A stretch of 64,000 nucleotides of DNA from Bacillus sp. CH30_1T. Its GTDB lineage: Bacteria; Bacillota; Bacilli; Bacillales; Bacillaceae_B. Positions 52,802-62,345 of this stretch are shown here, piece after piece (within the stretch, counting starts at the first letter, position 1; each line of letters opens with the position of its first letter). Under the pieces are notes generated by a model. It searched no databases and was not told the origin of the DNA. It saw only the letters and a list, made by a program, of their open reading frames with translations. Made by a program: the position numbers and the translations under genes. Where the stretch lies: positions 53,168-117,167 of the forward strand of contig NZ_VTUY01000006.1 of the NCBI RefSeq assembly GCF_008364765.1, given 5' to 3'.

Positions 52802-53932
52802 ATGAGTACAGTCGGAAGAAATGAACCATGCCCATGCGGCAGTGGGAAAAAATATAAGAAATGCTGTGAAAAAGAAAATGTTGTGAATATAGATACGTTG
52901 GTTAGTCAGGAGCTTGATGTGCTTCAGGCGCAACTCTATGATTATATTGCTACGGCGCAGTCAACAGAGATGGAAGAATCCTATCATCACTACCTAGCGA
53001 AAATGGATCTGATGCAAGCGGATCCGGATATTTATGAAATGGCATTTGTCAGCTGGTACGGAGCGACTCAGAAGGATGCTGACGGTGTTCGTTTGATCGA
53101 ACGCTTTGTTGATAAGCAGTTGAGCACGGTGACTCGTCCTCAGACAGCTGAAGTACTGGAGTCTTGGAAAAACGTGCGTGTGACGGCAGGTACCGTAGAG
53201 AAGCTGGATGAAAATACGTTACGTGTGGAAGAAGCCATCACTGGTGATGTGCTGATTGTAACTGAGAAGTTCGGGAAGTTAGAAGAGAATAGTTTCTTCT
53301 TGGGGCTATTGCTGCCGAATGGGGAGAAGTATCTTCCATTCGCTCAGTACTTCATTTATCCTGCGATAGAGAAAGCAGCGGTGGAACTGGTGAAAATCCG
53401 ATTTGAACAAGGTGAGTTTGGAAATCTGCATGACTACTTATCAGGGCAGTACTTGGAAATAGCAGATGTCGGATTCGTTCTTTATAGTGCTGAGAAGAAA
53501 AAGGCCGGAAAAGCAGCAGCATCTACTAAAGGCACGGATGAAACAGATACTTCCAAGGATTCGGATGAGAAAGCCGAAGAAGCGATCGAAGGGGTAGAAA
53601 TCTGGAAAACGCCGGAATATGTTGAAGCGATCACATCTCTTCAAAACTTCCTGACTGAAAAAGGGGAAGACAAAGAAGAAAGTGAGCTGCTGGTAGCCGT
53701 ATTGGAAAAATACTTCTACACAGAGCGCCCAACGATCCGAAATCCGAAAATCTACTCGGGAGCACTGGTGGACATGGCGAAAAACATCGAGGAAATCAGT
53801 ATCCGCCACGTCCAAAAAGAACTGGCTGAATACTTCGATGTCTCCGCCAACAGCATCTCAAGACGAAGCAAACAAATCTGGGAAAGCTACCAGGACACCG
53901 TCTACGAACTACTAAAAGCAACTAAAGCCTAA
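52802..53932 (+). CDS. SEC-C motif protein with C-terminal HTH-like segment
   Basis: 376 residues. N-terminal SEC-C motif ([20 protein letters not shown]), a helical domain, an acidic Lys/Glu/Thr-rich linker (about 240-265), then IRNPKIYSGALVDMAKNIEEI and the HTH-like HVQKELAEYFDVSANSISRRSKQIW, both aligned with the preceding protein ([35 protein letters not shown]). It lacks the TPR-like extension. GGAGG lies before ATG 52802; the upstream ATG 52745 has no site. Together with secA this makes three consecutive SEC-C genes. Function unknown. Confidence 0.82.
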   Translation: MSTVGRNEPCPCGSGKKYKKCCEKENVVNIDTLVSQELDVLQAQLYDYIATAQSTEMEESYHHYLAKMDLMQADPDIYEMAFVSWYGATQKDADGVRLIERFVDKQLSTVTRPQTAEVLESWKNVRVTAGTVEKLDENTLRVEEAITGDVLIVTEKFGKLEENSFFLGLLLPNGEKYLPFAQYFIYPAIEKAAVELVKIRFEQGEFGNLHDYLSGQYLEIADVGFVLYSAEKKKAGKAAASTKGTDETDTSKDSDEKAEEAIEGVEIWKTPEYVEAITSLQNFLTEKGEDKEESELLVAVLEKYFYTERPTIRNPKIYSGALVDMAKNIEEISIRHVQKELAEYFDVSANSISRRSKQIWESYQDTVYELLKATKA

Positions 53933-53953
53933 CCATTCAAATACACAACATCT

Positions 53954-53981
53954 AAAAGTCGTCTGCATAGGCGGCTTTTTT
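53954..53981 (+). terminator. Rho-independent terminator
   Basis: AAAAGTCGTCT-GCAT-AGGCGGCTTTTTT with G-T pairs, after the second SEC-C gene. Confidence 0.8.
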
Positions 53982-53985
53982 GTTT

Positions 53986-54084
53986 GAGGGACGGACCTCC
54001 CTTCACATGGAAAATTATAGGTTTGAAGGCTGCTATTAAAGCATCCGACTTCTAAAGGGAATTAAAATGGGAGGTCCGTCCCTC
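53986..54084. repeat. MITE-like element A with perfect 16-bp terminal inverted repeats
   Basis: GAGGGACGGACCTCCC at 53986-54001 and its exact complement at 54069-54084 enclose 67 bp of non-coding sequence (99 bp total). The core GAGGGACGGACCT recurs six more times in this window, all near 54-60 kb. Confidence 0.85.
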
Positions 54085-54113
54085 AAGGTGTACCTGAATC
54101 GACGCTATTTCCA

Positions 54114-54211
54114 GAGGGAAGGACCCCGCATATCACGAGCAGTCCAGGGATATCGTGTGATAGTGAAGCACCCAACCATTAAAAGCTCTGTGATTGAGAG
54201 GTCCGTCCCTC
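54114..54211. repeat. MITE-like element B, degenerate left end
   Basis: GAGGGAAGGACCCC (54114) and AGGTCCGTCCCTC (54199-54211) bound 98 bp, almost the length of element A, with different internal sequence. Confidence 0.6.
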
Positions 54212-54438
54212 CTTGAGTTGTAACCCATATAGGATAGTGGTAAGATTGGTAGGGAATATATCGTGTTTTTGTGGGAGGATATTTGGATTTTGTAGCGAAT
54301 TTTAAGTAGAGTGATTGGAAACGTGTGAAGGTGACTTTTTATATGGATTTTTCATGATTCTCATCTGAATTTCATTTTCTTTCGTTATTCTAGTGGCGTT
54401 CGGCTCTCATTTAAACACAGATAAAGGAGCGTTTATAC
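54212..54438. other. secA upstream region
   Basis: No gene. AT-rich leader of about 230 bp that must hold the secA promoter; I see no clear -35/-10 pair. Confidence 0.4.
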
Positions 54439-56949
54439 ATGCTTGGTCTATTAAACAAAGTGTTCGATGCGAATAAAAGAGAATTAAAGAGGCTTGAAAA
54501 ACTGGCTGATCAAATAGAAGAATTAGGCCCCGATATGGAGCGATTGACGGATGATGAAATCCGTGAAAGAACAGAAAGATTCAAGGAGCGCTTTCAAAAG
54601 GGTGAAGACCTGGAAGATATGATGATTGAGGCTTTCGCTGTCGTACGGGAAGCGGCTCGCCGAGTTCTTGGTTTATATCCGTACCGCGTTCAGCTTATGG
54701 GTGGTGCCTCCCTGCATGGCGGGAACATCTCCGAGATGAAAACCGGTGAAGGTAAAACGCTGACAGCGACGATGCCTGTGTACTTGAATGCGATCACTGG
54801 AAAAGGCGTTCACGTTATCACAGTCAACGAATACCTGGCCAGCCGTGATGCTGAGGAAATGGGCAAGCTATACAATTTCCTGGGACTCACTGTAGGACTG
54901 AACTTGAACTCGATGTCCAAAGACGAAAAACGTGAGGCATACAAAGCGGATATTACGTATGGTACGAATAACGAATTTGGATTCGACTACCTACGTGACA
55001 ATATGGTCCTGTACAAAGATCAAATGGTGCAGCGTCCACTTCATTTTGCCGTAATCGATGAGGTTGACTCGATCTTGATAGATGAAGCACGTACACCTCT
55101 GATCATTTCCGGTAACGCACAACGTACGCCTCAGCTTTACATTCAGGCAAACGCTGTCGTACGTACGCTGAAAAAAGATGAAGATTACACATATGATGAA
55201 AAAACAAAAGGTGTTCAATTAACGGAAGATGGAATCAGCAAAGTAGAAAGAGCTTTCCACATTGAAAACCTGTTCGATATTTCACACGTAACCCTTAACC
55301 ACCATATCAATCAAGCGTTAAAGGCTCACGTCAGCATGCATCGTGATGTGGACTATGTGGTTCAGGAAGGTGAAATCGTCATCGTTGACTCTTTCACAGG
55401 ACGCCTGATGAAAGGTCGTCGCTACAGTGACGGACTTCACCAATCAATCGAGGCAAAAGAAGGTCTTGAAATCCAGAATGAAAGCATGACGATGGCAACG
55501 ATTACGTTCCAGAACTACTTCCGTATGTACGAAAAGCTTTCCGGAATGACCGGTACGGCGAAAACGGAAGAAGAAGAGTTCCGTAATATCTACAATATGA
55601 ATGTTATTGTGATCCCAACGAATAAGCCGATCGTTCGTGATGACCGCGCCGATCTGATCTATGCTTCTATAGAAGGTAAATTCCTTGCTGTAGTCGAGGA
55701 TATCAAAGACCGTCATGAAAAAGGACAGCCTGTACTGGTTGGTACTGTTGCTGTTGAAACGTCAGAGCTTATCTCTAAACTATTGACAAAAAAAGGCGTT
55801 CGCCACAATGTGTTAAATGCGAAAAACCATGGCCGTGAAGCGGAAATCATTTTGGAAGCCGGGCAGCCTGGTGCCGTAACCATCGCGACAAACATGGCCG
55901 GTCGTGGTACGGATATCAAGCTTGGTGAAGGCGTCATCGAACGTGGCGGTCTAGCCGTTATTGGTACCGAGCGTCACGAATCACGCCGTATCGATAATCA
56001 GCTACGTGGACGTTCCGGACGTCAGGGAGATCCTGGTGTGACTCAGTTCTATCTTTCAATGGAAGATGAATTGATGCGCCGATTCGGATCTGACAATATG
56101 AAGAGCATGATGGAGCGCCTTGGTATGGATGACACTCAGCCAATCCAAAGTAAAATGGTCAGCCGTGCTGTAGAATCTGCCCAGAAACGAGTGGAAGGAA
56201 ACAACTTCGATGCTCGTAAACAGCTTCTGCAATACGATGATGTTTTACGTCAACAGCGTGAAATCATTTATAAACAGCGTTATGAAGTAATCGACTCAGA
56301 AAACCTTCGTGAAATTGTTGAGGGTATGATCAAATCAGCCATCGAACGTCAGGTAGCAGCCCATACAGCAGAAGAAGATATGGAAAACTGGAACCTTCAA
56401 GGCATCGTTGATTATGTGAACGCAAATCTTCTTCCAGAAAACGATGTAACAGTTGATGATCTTCGTGGAAAAGAGCCGGAAGAAATGATGGACCTGATCT
56501 ATGAAGATGTGAAACACCGTTACGATGAAAAAGAAGAAGAGCTTACTCTGGAGCAAATGCGCGAGTTTGAAAAAGTCATCCTGCTACGCGCTGTTGATTC
56601 GAAATGGATCGATCATATCGATGCCATGGATCAATTGCGTCAAGGTATCCACCTTCGTGCCTACGGTCAAACCGACCCACTGCGCGAATACCAGCATGAA
56701 GGATTTGCCATGTTCGAAAGCATGGTACTCGCAATCGAAGAAGACGTGGCAAAATACGTCATGAAAGCTGAAATCCGCAGCAATCTTGAACGTCAGGAAG
56801 TAGCCAAAGGTCAAGCGGTGAACCCTAAAGAAGATGGCGGTAAGGCTAAGAAACAACCAGTTCGCAAGCAAGAAGACGTAGGACGCAACGAGCCATGTCC
56901 ATGCGGAAGCGGCAAAAAGTACAAACACTGCCACGGCATAACTGGATAA
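54439..56949 (+). CDS. secA: Preprotein translocase ATPase SecA
   Basis: 836 residues. NBD1 with [19 protein letters not shown] (Walker A) and [18 protein letters not shown] (Walker B), a preprotein cross-linking region, NBD2 ([38 protein letters not shown]), scaffold and wing domains, and the C-terminal SEC-C zinc motif [16 protein letters not shown]. It drives proteins through SecYEG. GGAG precedes the ATG by about ten bases. prfB follows after 371 bp. Confidence 0.97.
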   Translation: MLGLLNKVFDANKRELKRLEKLADQIEELGPDMERLTDDEIRERTERFKERFQKGEDLEDMMIEAFAVVREAARRVLGLYPYRVQLMGGASLHGGNISEMKTGEGKTLTATMPVYLNAITGKGVHVITVNEYLASRDAEEMGKLYNFLGLTVGLNLNSMSKDEKREAYKADITYGTNNEFGFDYLRDNMVLYKDQMVQRPLHFAVIDEVDSILIDEARTPLIISGNAQRTPQLYIQANAVVRTLKKDEDYTYDEKTKGVQLTEDGISKVERAFHIENLFDISHVTLNHHINQALKAHVSMHRDVDYVVQEGEIVIVDSFTGRLMKGRRYSDGLHQSIEAKEGLEIQNESMTMATITFQNYFRMYEKLSGMTGTAKTEEEEFRNIYNMNVIVIPTNKPIVRDDRADLIYASIEGKFLAVVEDIKDRHEKGQPVLVGTVAVETSELISKLLTKKGVRHNVLNAKNHGREAEIILEAGQPGAVTIATNMAGRGTDIKLGEGVIERGGLAVIGTERHESRRIDNQLRGRSGRQGDPGVTQFYLSMEDELMRRFGSDNMKSMMERLGMDDTQPIQSKMVSRAVESAQKRVEGNNFDARKQLLQYDDVLRQQREIIYKQRYEVIDSENLREIVEGMIKSAIERQVAAHTAEEDMENWNLQGIVDYVNANLLPENDVTVDDLRGKEPEEMMDLIYEDVKHRYDEKEEELTLEQMREFEKVILLRAVDSKWIDHIDAMDQLRQGIHLRAYGQTDPLREYQHEGFAMFESMVLAIEEDVAKYVMKAEIRSNLERQEVAKGQAVNPKEDGGKAKKQPVRKQEDVGRNEPCPCGSGKKYKHCHGITG

Positions 56950-56962
56950 TTAAAGAGATGCT

Positions 56963-57004
56963 ACCTGGTACTTATTTTGATAAAATAAGTGCCAGGTACT
57001 TTTC
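56963..57004 (+). terminator. Rho-independent terminator of secA
   Basis: ACCTGGTACTTATTTT-GAT-AAAATAAGTGCCAGGT, a 16-bp stem with one T-G pair and a T-rich tail; related to the GTGCCAGGCAC hairpin after degV. Confidence 0.88.
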
Positions 57005-57101
57005 CGTTTTTTACGGGTGCCTGGGATAGAGTTTACTAATAATTGGATGTTTCTTGTAATAGTGTTTTTTAAAATAGGTTATGTAATAGCATAACTTTAA
57101 A

Positions 57102-57227
57102 GTTGATTGGAGCGGAAGGTGCTCGACTCCTGCGGGAATAGCGTGAAAGTTGAGACCCCGCAGGGCAAAGCCCGAGGAGGCTAAACTCACGCCCCGCGGA
57201 AAGCGAGCACCTGGAGCGGAAATCAAC
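57102..57227. repeat. Dispersed Bacillaceae repeat (GACTCCTGCGGGA type), inverted-repeat element
   Basis: GTTGATTGGAGCGGAAGGTG ... CACCTGGAGCGGAAATCAAC: the outer GTTGATT/AATCAAC and inner GGTGCTCG/CGAGCACC pair, and the middle carries CTCCTGCGGGAATAG. The element is GC-rich relative to its surroundings and non-coding. Part of the same family reappears at 63804-64000. Confidence 0.8.
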
Positions 57228-57320
57228 CACTACTGTCTAATAAAACACGGCCACTCTATTCCAGATATCATCAATACAAAATAAATTCAACAACCCAAAT
57301 AACTATAGAGGTGACCACAC

Positions 57321-58422
57321 ATGGAACTATCAGAAATCAGAGCAGAGTTAGAAAAATCAGCTAAAACCTTAGCGGACTTCAGGGGGTCTCTTTGACTTAG
57401 AAAACAAAGAGGCAAGAATTCAAGAGCTGGACGAAATCATGGTTCAACCCGACTTCTGGGATGATCAGCAAAAAGCTCAAGGATTAATTAATGAAGGAAA
57501 CGGTTTGAAGGATCTTGTAAATGAATACAAATCATTGCTTGAATCCCAAGAAAACCTTGAGCTTACCCTTGAACTTATCAAAGAAGAACCGGACGAAGAA
57601 CTTCAAAAAGATCTTGAAGAAGAGCTGGGTGATTTGGTCAAACGATTAAATGACTACGAACTTCAGCTTCTTTTAAGCGAAGAACATGATAAAAATAACG
57701 CGATTCTTGAGCTGCATCCTGGGGCAGGTGGAACCGAGTCACAGGATTGGGGTTCCATGCTGCTTCGCATGTATACGCGCTGGGGTGAGAAACGAGGTTT
57801 CAAAGTAGAAACCCTTGATTATCTTCCTGGCGATGAAGCTGGAATCAAGAGTGTGACCCTTGCCATTAAAGGGCACAATGCGTACGGTTACTTAAAAGCT
57901 GAAAAAGGTGTACACCGTCTTGTTCGTATTTCACCATTCGATTCTTCAGGACGTCGTCACACTTCCTTCGTGTCTTGTGAAGTCATGCCTGAGTTTAATG
58001 AAGAAATCGAAATCGAAATCCGTACAGAAGACCTGAAAATTGATACGTATCGTGCAAGTGGGGCCGGTGGACAGCACATCAATACGACGGATTCGGCTGT
58101 TCGGATCACGCACTTACCAACGAATGTCGTGGTAACCTGCCAATCTGAACGTTCTCAGATCAAGAACCGTGAGTCAGCCATGAAAATGCTGAAAGCAAAG
58201 CTCTACCAAAAGCGAATCGAAGAGCAGGAACAGGAACTTGCCGAGATTCGTGGAGAGCAAAAGGAAATTGGATGGGGAAGCCAGATCCGTTCCTACGTTT
58301 TCCATCCATACTCTATGGTCAAAGACCACAGAACAAACACAGAATCAGGAAACGTACAAGGCGTCATGGACGGAGACATCGACCCATTCATCAACGCTTA
58401 TCTGCGTTCCAAAATTCAATAA
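57321..58422 (+). CDS. prfB: Peptide chain release factor 2 (programmed +1 frameshift)
   Basis: 366 residues from two frames, 57321-57392 joined to 57394-58422. The first 24 codons ([12 protein letters not shown]...) reach an in-frame TGA at 57393; a +1 shift on CTT-TGA-C continues with [13 protein letters not shown]. The main part has the PrfB features [15 protein letters not shown], the GGQ motif in [20 protein letters not shown], and the release tripeptide region before it. It terminates at UGA and UAA. GAGGTG precedes ATG 57321. Confidence 0.97.
57381..57396 (+). promoter_or_regulatory. prfB autoregulatory frameshift site
   Basis: AGGGGG-TCT-CTT-TGA-C: Shine-Dalgarno-like AGGGGG three bases before the CTT TGA slip site, the classical RF2 arrangement. 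Low RF2 favours the +1 shift and hence RF2 synthesis. Confidence 0.97.
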
Positions 58423-58430
58423 TCATACTC

Positions 58431-58470
58431 AAGCTGGATCCTCCCATTAATTGGATGATTCAGCTTTTTT
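58431..58470 (+). terminator. Rho-independent terminator of prfB
   Basis: AAGCTG-ATCC ... GGAT-CAGCTT (small internal loop) with a T run. Confidence 0.75.
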
Positions 58471-58668
58471 GAGGGACGGACCTCTTAGAATGATGCGTTT
58501 CTTCCATTATATGTATAAATAAGAACGTGGAATCTACTTTACACACACGAATAATTACACGCCGACTACCGGGGTTATCACTTATTGCAGAAGCGGAATT
58601 TGAATATACTATTGCAGAAAATCGAAATGCAGGTGTAAAGCCTCTCATTAATTAAAGGTCCGTCCCTC
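58471..58668. repeat. GAGGGACGGACCT element C (198 bp)
   Basis: Left end GAGGGACGGACCT at 58471, right end AGGTCCGTCCCTC at 58656-58668. Interior is non-coding and unlike elements A and B. Confidence 0.65.
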
Positions 58669-58720
58669 ACCAGCACAACACCCCAACTTATTAATGCTTT
58701 ACCACGTTATTGAAGTGTTA

Positions 58721-58749
58721 TTTACACCTCTAAGTACCCATGCTATACT
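58721..58749 (+). promoter_or_regulatory. Sigma-A promoter upstream of yitT
   Basis: TTTACA-N17-TATACT with an extended TGC before the -10. Transcription from about 58756 would give a leader of about 210 nt containing an AGGTCCGTCCCTC repeat end. Confidence 0.65.
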
Positions 58750-58886
58750 CTCAAAAGTTGATACAGAGCGTGTTTGAAGGGTGGAGAAGATAATTTGCAC
58801 CTGGTTCATACATATGTTTTTTAACTATATTAAGCGAAATTCATGAACAATCTTCATCCTCAGAGGTTCACGACATGACCAATTAG

Positions 58887-58899
58887 AGGTCCGTCCCTC
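58887..58899. repeat. Solitary AGGTCCGTCCCTC repeat end upstream of yitT
   Basis: Exact 13-bp core in right-end orientation without a nearby left partner. Confidence 0.7.
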
Positions 58900-58968
58900 T
58901 GCATACTCTGCATAAAGGAAGAGGTTGTACTCATACTATAAATACATAGGTTAAAGGAGTCGTAATGG

Positions 58969-59841
58969 ATGGGTTTGAAAGAGAGACGTCGTGGGCAGGC
59001 ATTTAATCCGCGGAAAGAGAAGTTGTTAGAGTATTTGTTTGTTGTGATTGGGTCAACGATTGTGGCCCTTGCGTTTAATGTGTTCTTACTGCCGAATGAG
59101 GTGGCTTCAGGAGGGGTGAGCGGGATATCGACCATCCTAAAAGGTCTGTTTGATTGGAAGCCTGCCTTTGTTCAGTGGGCATTTAATATTCCGTTATTCA
59201 TTGCAGGGTTAATCTTTCTTGGCCTTCAATTTGGAGTGAAAACAGCCATCGGTACGGTTTTCCTGCCGCTGGTAGTATTTTTAACAGAAGACTGGAAGCC
59301 GTGGACGGAAGATCCCTTGCTGGGTGCTTTATTCGGAGGGATTGGTGTAGGACTGGGGTTGGGAATCGTCTTTCGAGGTAAAGCCTCTACAGGAGGGACG
59401 GATCTTGCAGCCCAGATTGTAAACAAATTCACCGGGTTGTCCTTGGGAACGAGTGTCGCGCTTATCGATGGAATGATTGTTCTTTCTGCTGCGATCGTGT
59501 TTGACATTGAACGTGGTTTATATGCTCTTATCGGCCTCTATGTGACAAGTAAAACGATTGATTTAGTCCAGGTCGGGATCAGCCGATCAAAAATGGCACT
59601 TATCATTACAAACAGACAGGAAGAAGTTCGTGAAGGGATCCTGAATAAAATTGATCGTGGTGTGACAAAACTATCTGCATACGGTGGTTATACGGACGAT
59701 GAGCGCCCGATCCTTATGTGTGTGGTCGATCAAACAGAATTCACAAAACTGAAACAACTGGTCAAAACCATTGACCCCTCTGCTTTTGTCGTCACAATGG
59801 ACGCTTCAGAGGTGTTAGGTGAAGGTTTCAAACGGGTTTAA
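58969..59841 (+). CDS. YitT family membrane protein (DUF161/DUF2179)
   Basis: 290 residues. Five to six membrane segments in the first 200 residues (LFVVIGSTIVALAFNVFLLPN, GGVSGISTIL, GGTDLAAQIVNK) and a C-terminal cytoplasmic DUF2179 domain (ALIITNRQEEVREGILNKIDRGVTKLSAYGGYTDDERPILMCVV). The transport substrate is unknown; family members include uncharacterised YitT, YvjA and YpjC. AAAGGAG lies nine bases before the ATG. Position between prfB and cccB matches B. subtilis yvjA. Confidence 0.9.
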   Translation: MGLKERRRGQAFNPRKEKLLEYLFVVIGSTIVALAFNVFLLPNEVASGGVSGISTILKGLFDWKPAFVQWAFNIPLFIAGLIFLGLQFGVKTAIGTVFLPLVVFLTEDWKPWTEDPLLGALFGGIGVGLGLGIVFRGKASTGGTDLAAQIVNKFTGLSLGTSVALIDGMIVLSAAIVFDIERGLYALIGLYVTSKTIDLVQVGISRSKMALIITNRQEEVREGILNKIDRGVTKLSAYGGYTDDERPILMCVVDQTEFTKLKQLVKTIDPSAFVVTMDASEVLGEGFKRV

Positions 59842-59844
59842 CCT

Positions 59845-59853
59845 TGGTATAAT
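59845..59853 (+). promoter_or_regulatory. Possible extended -10 promoter of cccB
   Basis: TGG-TATAAT immediately after yitT; a transcript would begin near the repeat end at 59863. No strong -35 is visible. Confidence 0.4.
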
Positions 59854-59862
59854 TATGTAATA

Positions 59863-59875
59863 GAGGGACGGACCT
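59863..59875. repeat. Solitary GAGGGACGGACCT repeat end upstream of cccB
   Basis: Exact 13-bp core in left-end orientation, in the presumed cccB leader. Confidence 0.7.
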
Positions 59876-59921
59876 GGATACTTACCGTTACTCTTAAAAT
59901 GTGTTCCTAGGGGGATAAAAA

Positions 59922-60236
59922 ATGAAGAAAAAGCTACTTGGCATTGTTTTTGGCGCTTCATTGGTACTTGCAGCTTGCGGTGGCGGCGGCGAAGAAAGTA
60001 CAGAAACAAGCTCTGGCGGAGTAGACCCTGAAAAAATCGTAAACAATAAATGCACCAGCTGTCATGGTGGAAACCTTGAAGGCGGTATGGGGCCAGCCCT
60101 TGATAAAATCGGTGCTGAATTAAACAAAGATCAAATCTTGGAAGTCATTCAAAATGGTAAAGGTCAAATGCCTGCAGGACTCATCGAAGGTGAAGAAGCA
60201 GAAGCAGTGGCAGAGTGGTTGGCGAATAAGAAGTAA
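59922..60236 (+). CDS. cccB: Cytochrome c-551 lipoprotein
   Basis: 104 residues. Signal peptide with lipobox LVLAA-C, Gly/Ser linker, then a small c-type cytochrome with the heme motif CTSCHGG and the distal Met in KGQMPAGL. It is a membrane-anchored electron carrier of the respiratory chain on the outer face. The neighbourhood with ftsEX and prfB matches B. subtilis cccB. Confidence 0.95.
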   Translation: MKKKLLGIVFGASLVLAACGGGGEESTETSSGGVDPEKIVNNKCTSCHGGNLEGGMGPALDKIGAELNKDQILEVIQNGKGQMPAGLIEGEEAEAVAEWLANKK

Positions 60237-60241
60237 GTGAG

Positions 60242-60276
60242 GAAGAAGAGTCCCTAACTGAGGATTCTTCTTTTTT
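60242..60276 (+). terminator. Rho-independent terminator of cccB
   Basis: GAAGAA-TCC ... GGATTCTTC with a bulge and six T. Confidence 0.75.
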
Positions 60277-60579
60277 GATTTATCCACAAACTATCTCCTT
60301 TCCCTTCTTTAAATATATGTTACAAAACCCCTTTTAAAAAATAATGTAAAAAATCCGCACTTAAACGGCAAAAAATTATAACCTAGTAACTTAATAAGAT
60401 TAGCATCATCCTAAGGCTTATCATTTTCTTATCATCAAACTTTTTTACTTGGTTATAGTACTAGGTCATAGATAAAAATACCTACAAATATATCGGTAAA
60501 TAGGTAGAATCGACAGTGAAAAAGGTAAAATATACACATTATTTCAATCTTTGAAACGTAAATGTAATAATTTTTTTCC
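60277..60579. other. Intergenic region upstream of ftsE
   Basis: Very AT-rich, no coding frame worth reporting. It contains scattered TGTTAC/TGTAAA-like words, but none in the tandem N5 arrangement of a WalR box. Confidence 0.4.
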
Positions 60580-60607
60580 TTAACAACGTACAAAGTGATG
60601 TTATAAT
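60580..60607 (+). promoter_or_regulatory. Sigma-A promoter of ftsEX operon
   Basis: TTAACA-N16-TATAAT with an extended TGT before the -10, giving a leader of about 130 nt before ftsE. Confidence 0.7.
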
Positions 60608-60745
60608 AATTCTCGGAAGAGCAATTCGAGGTTTTTCGCCATTTCATGTCTAATTATGGTAAAGACGTCGTTGTGTTCAAACCATGTACATATGTCGATA
60701 ACAGCCAAGAGGGTAACTACATAATACAAATTAGGTGATTTTATA

Positions 60746-61432
60746 ATGATAGAAATGAAAGACGTGTATAAGCAGTACAGCAACGGTGTCATGGCTGCCA
60801 ATGGCTTAAACGTCCACATTAAGCAAGGTGAGTTTGTGTATGTTGTGGGTCCAAGTGGCGCCGGGAAGTCTACTTTCATCAAGATGATGTACCGCGAAGA
60901 GAGGCCTTCTAAGGGTGATATCATCGTAAACGGTATTAATCTTGCAAAATTAAAAAATAGTAGAGTTCCATACTTACGAAGAAACGTTGGAGTCGTGTTT
61001 CAGGATTTTAAGCTGTTACCTTCTCTTACAATCTATGAAAACATTGCCTTCGCTCTTGAAGTAATAGAAGAACATCCAAAGCAAATAAAGAAGAGAGTCA
61101 TGGAAGTACTGGATCTGGTAGGGTTAAAGCATAAAGCAAGAATGCTTCCGAATGAATTATCAGGCGGAGAGCAACAGCGTGTATCGATTGCACGATCTAT
61201 CGTGAATACGCCGAAACTTGTGATTGCTGACGAGCCTACGGGTAACCTTGATCCGGAAACATCTTGGGATATCATGAACATTCTTGAAGATATCAGCAAT
61301 CGTGGAACAACGGTGATCATGGCTACTCATAACCGGGAAATCGTAAATACCATCAAGCATCGGGTAATTGCCATCGAAAATGGCCGAATTGTTCGTGACG
61401 AACAGCGAGGTGATTACGGTTATGAAAGCTAG
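60746..61432 (+). CDS. ftsE: Cell division ATP-binding protein FtsE
   Basis: 228 residues, ABC ATPase: VGPSGAGKSTFIKMMYREERPSKG (Walker A), LSGGEQQRVSIARSIV (signature), LVIADEPTGNLDPETS (Walker B), MATHNREIV (switch His). With FtsX it transmits ATP turnover across the membrane to activate a peptidoglycan hydrolase. Overlaps ftsX by 11 bp. Confidence 0.97.
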   Translation: MIEMKDVYKQYSNGVMAANGLNVHIKQGEFVYVVGPSGAGKSTFIKMMYREERPSKGDIIVNGINLAKLKNSRVPYLRRNVGVVFQDFKLLPSLTIYENIAFALEVIEEHPKQIKKRVMEVLDLVGLKHKARMLPNELSGGEQQRVSIARSIVNTPKLVIADEPTGNLDPETSWDIMNILEDISNRGTTVIMATHNREIVNTIKHRVIAIENGRIVRDEQRGDYGYES

Positions 61433-62306
61433 GACGTATGGTCGACATCTAAGAGAAAGCTTCAAAAGCATCGGACGTAATGGCTGGATGACATTCGCAT
61501 CTGTGAGTGCCGTTACTGTAACCTTACTACTTGTTGGTGTATTTATGGTACTTATGCTGAACATGAACAAGGTTGCAACCGATATTGAGAAAGACGTTGA
61601 AGTTCGCGTACTACTTGAGATCGGTACTGAAAAAGCTCAAGTAGAAGAAATAGATAAGAAGATTAACCAAATAAGTGGTGTGGAATCCGTAGAATACTCT
61701 TCTAAAGAAGAAGAGCTTCAAAATCTGGTAAAGGATTTAGGAGACGATTTCAGGTTATTCGAACAGGATAATCCATTATACGATGTATTTATCGTAAAAG
61801 CGGAAGATCCCCGTGATACTGGGAAAATCGCTGCTGAAGTCAGCAAGTATGAAGGTGTGAACGAAGCACTTTATGGTGAAGCGAAGATAGAAAGATTGTT
61901 TAATGTACTGGAAATGAGTCGAAACGTTGGATTAGTGTTAATCATCGGTCTATTGTTTACCGCCATGTTCCTCATCTCAAATACAATAAAAATCACCATT
62001 GTCGCCAGAAGAAGGGAAATCGAGATAATGAAACTCGTGGGTGCAACCAACTGGTTTGTACGCTGGCCATTCATTCTAGAAGGATTATGGCTTGGAATCT
62101 TAGGTTCTATTATCCCGATCGCTCTTGTCACAACAAGTTACTACTATGCCTATGAATTTATTAAACCAAAACTACAAAACCATTTTATTCAGATATTAGA
62201 TTTTACCCCCTTTATCTATCAAGTAAACGGATTGATTCTATTAATGGGTTGCTTGATCGGGGCTTGGGGAAGCTTTATGTCTGTACGTAAATTCTTAAAA
62301 GTGTAA
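61422..62306 (+). CDS. ftsX: Cell division protein FtsX
   Basis: 294 residues. Four membrane segments, the first near 24-46 and three in the C-terminal third (VGLVLIIGLLFTAMFLISNTI, GLWLGILGSIIPIAL, LILLMGCLIGAWGSF), with a large outer loop (about 50-170) that contacts the hydrolase. EIMKLVGATNWFVRWPFILEG is the family motif. ATG 61422 is inside the ftsE end with GAGGTG upstream; the frame back to 61368 is an artefact of the overlap. Confidence 0.95.
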   Translation: MKARTYGRHLRESFKSIGRNGWMTFASVSAVTVTLLLVGVFMVLMLNMNKVATDIEKDVEVRVLLEIGTEKAQVEEIDKKINQISGVESVEYSSKEEELQNLVKDLGDDFRLFEQDNPLYDVFIVKAEDPRDTGKIAAEVSKYEGVNEALYGEAKIERLFNVLEMSRNVGLVLIIGLLFTAMFLISNTIKITIVARRREIEIMKLVGATNWFVRWPFILEGLWLGILGSIIPIALVTTSYYYAYEFIKPKLQNHFIQILDFTPFIYQVNGLILLMGCLIGAWGSFMSVRKFLKV

Positions 62307-62345
62307 AATTTGATAGGTTGATAGAAGCTGAAAGGAGCATGCCGC

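Noticed and set aside
60277..60579. WalR boxes upstream of ftsEX
   Set aside because: TGTTAC/TGTAAA-like words occur, but not as direct repeats with five-base spacing.
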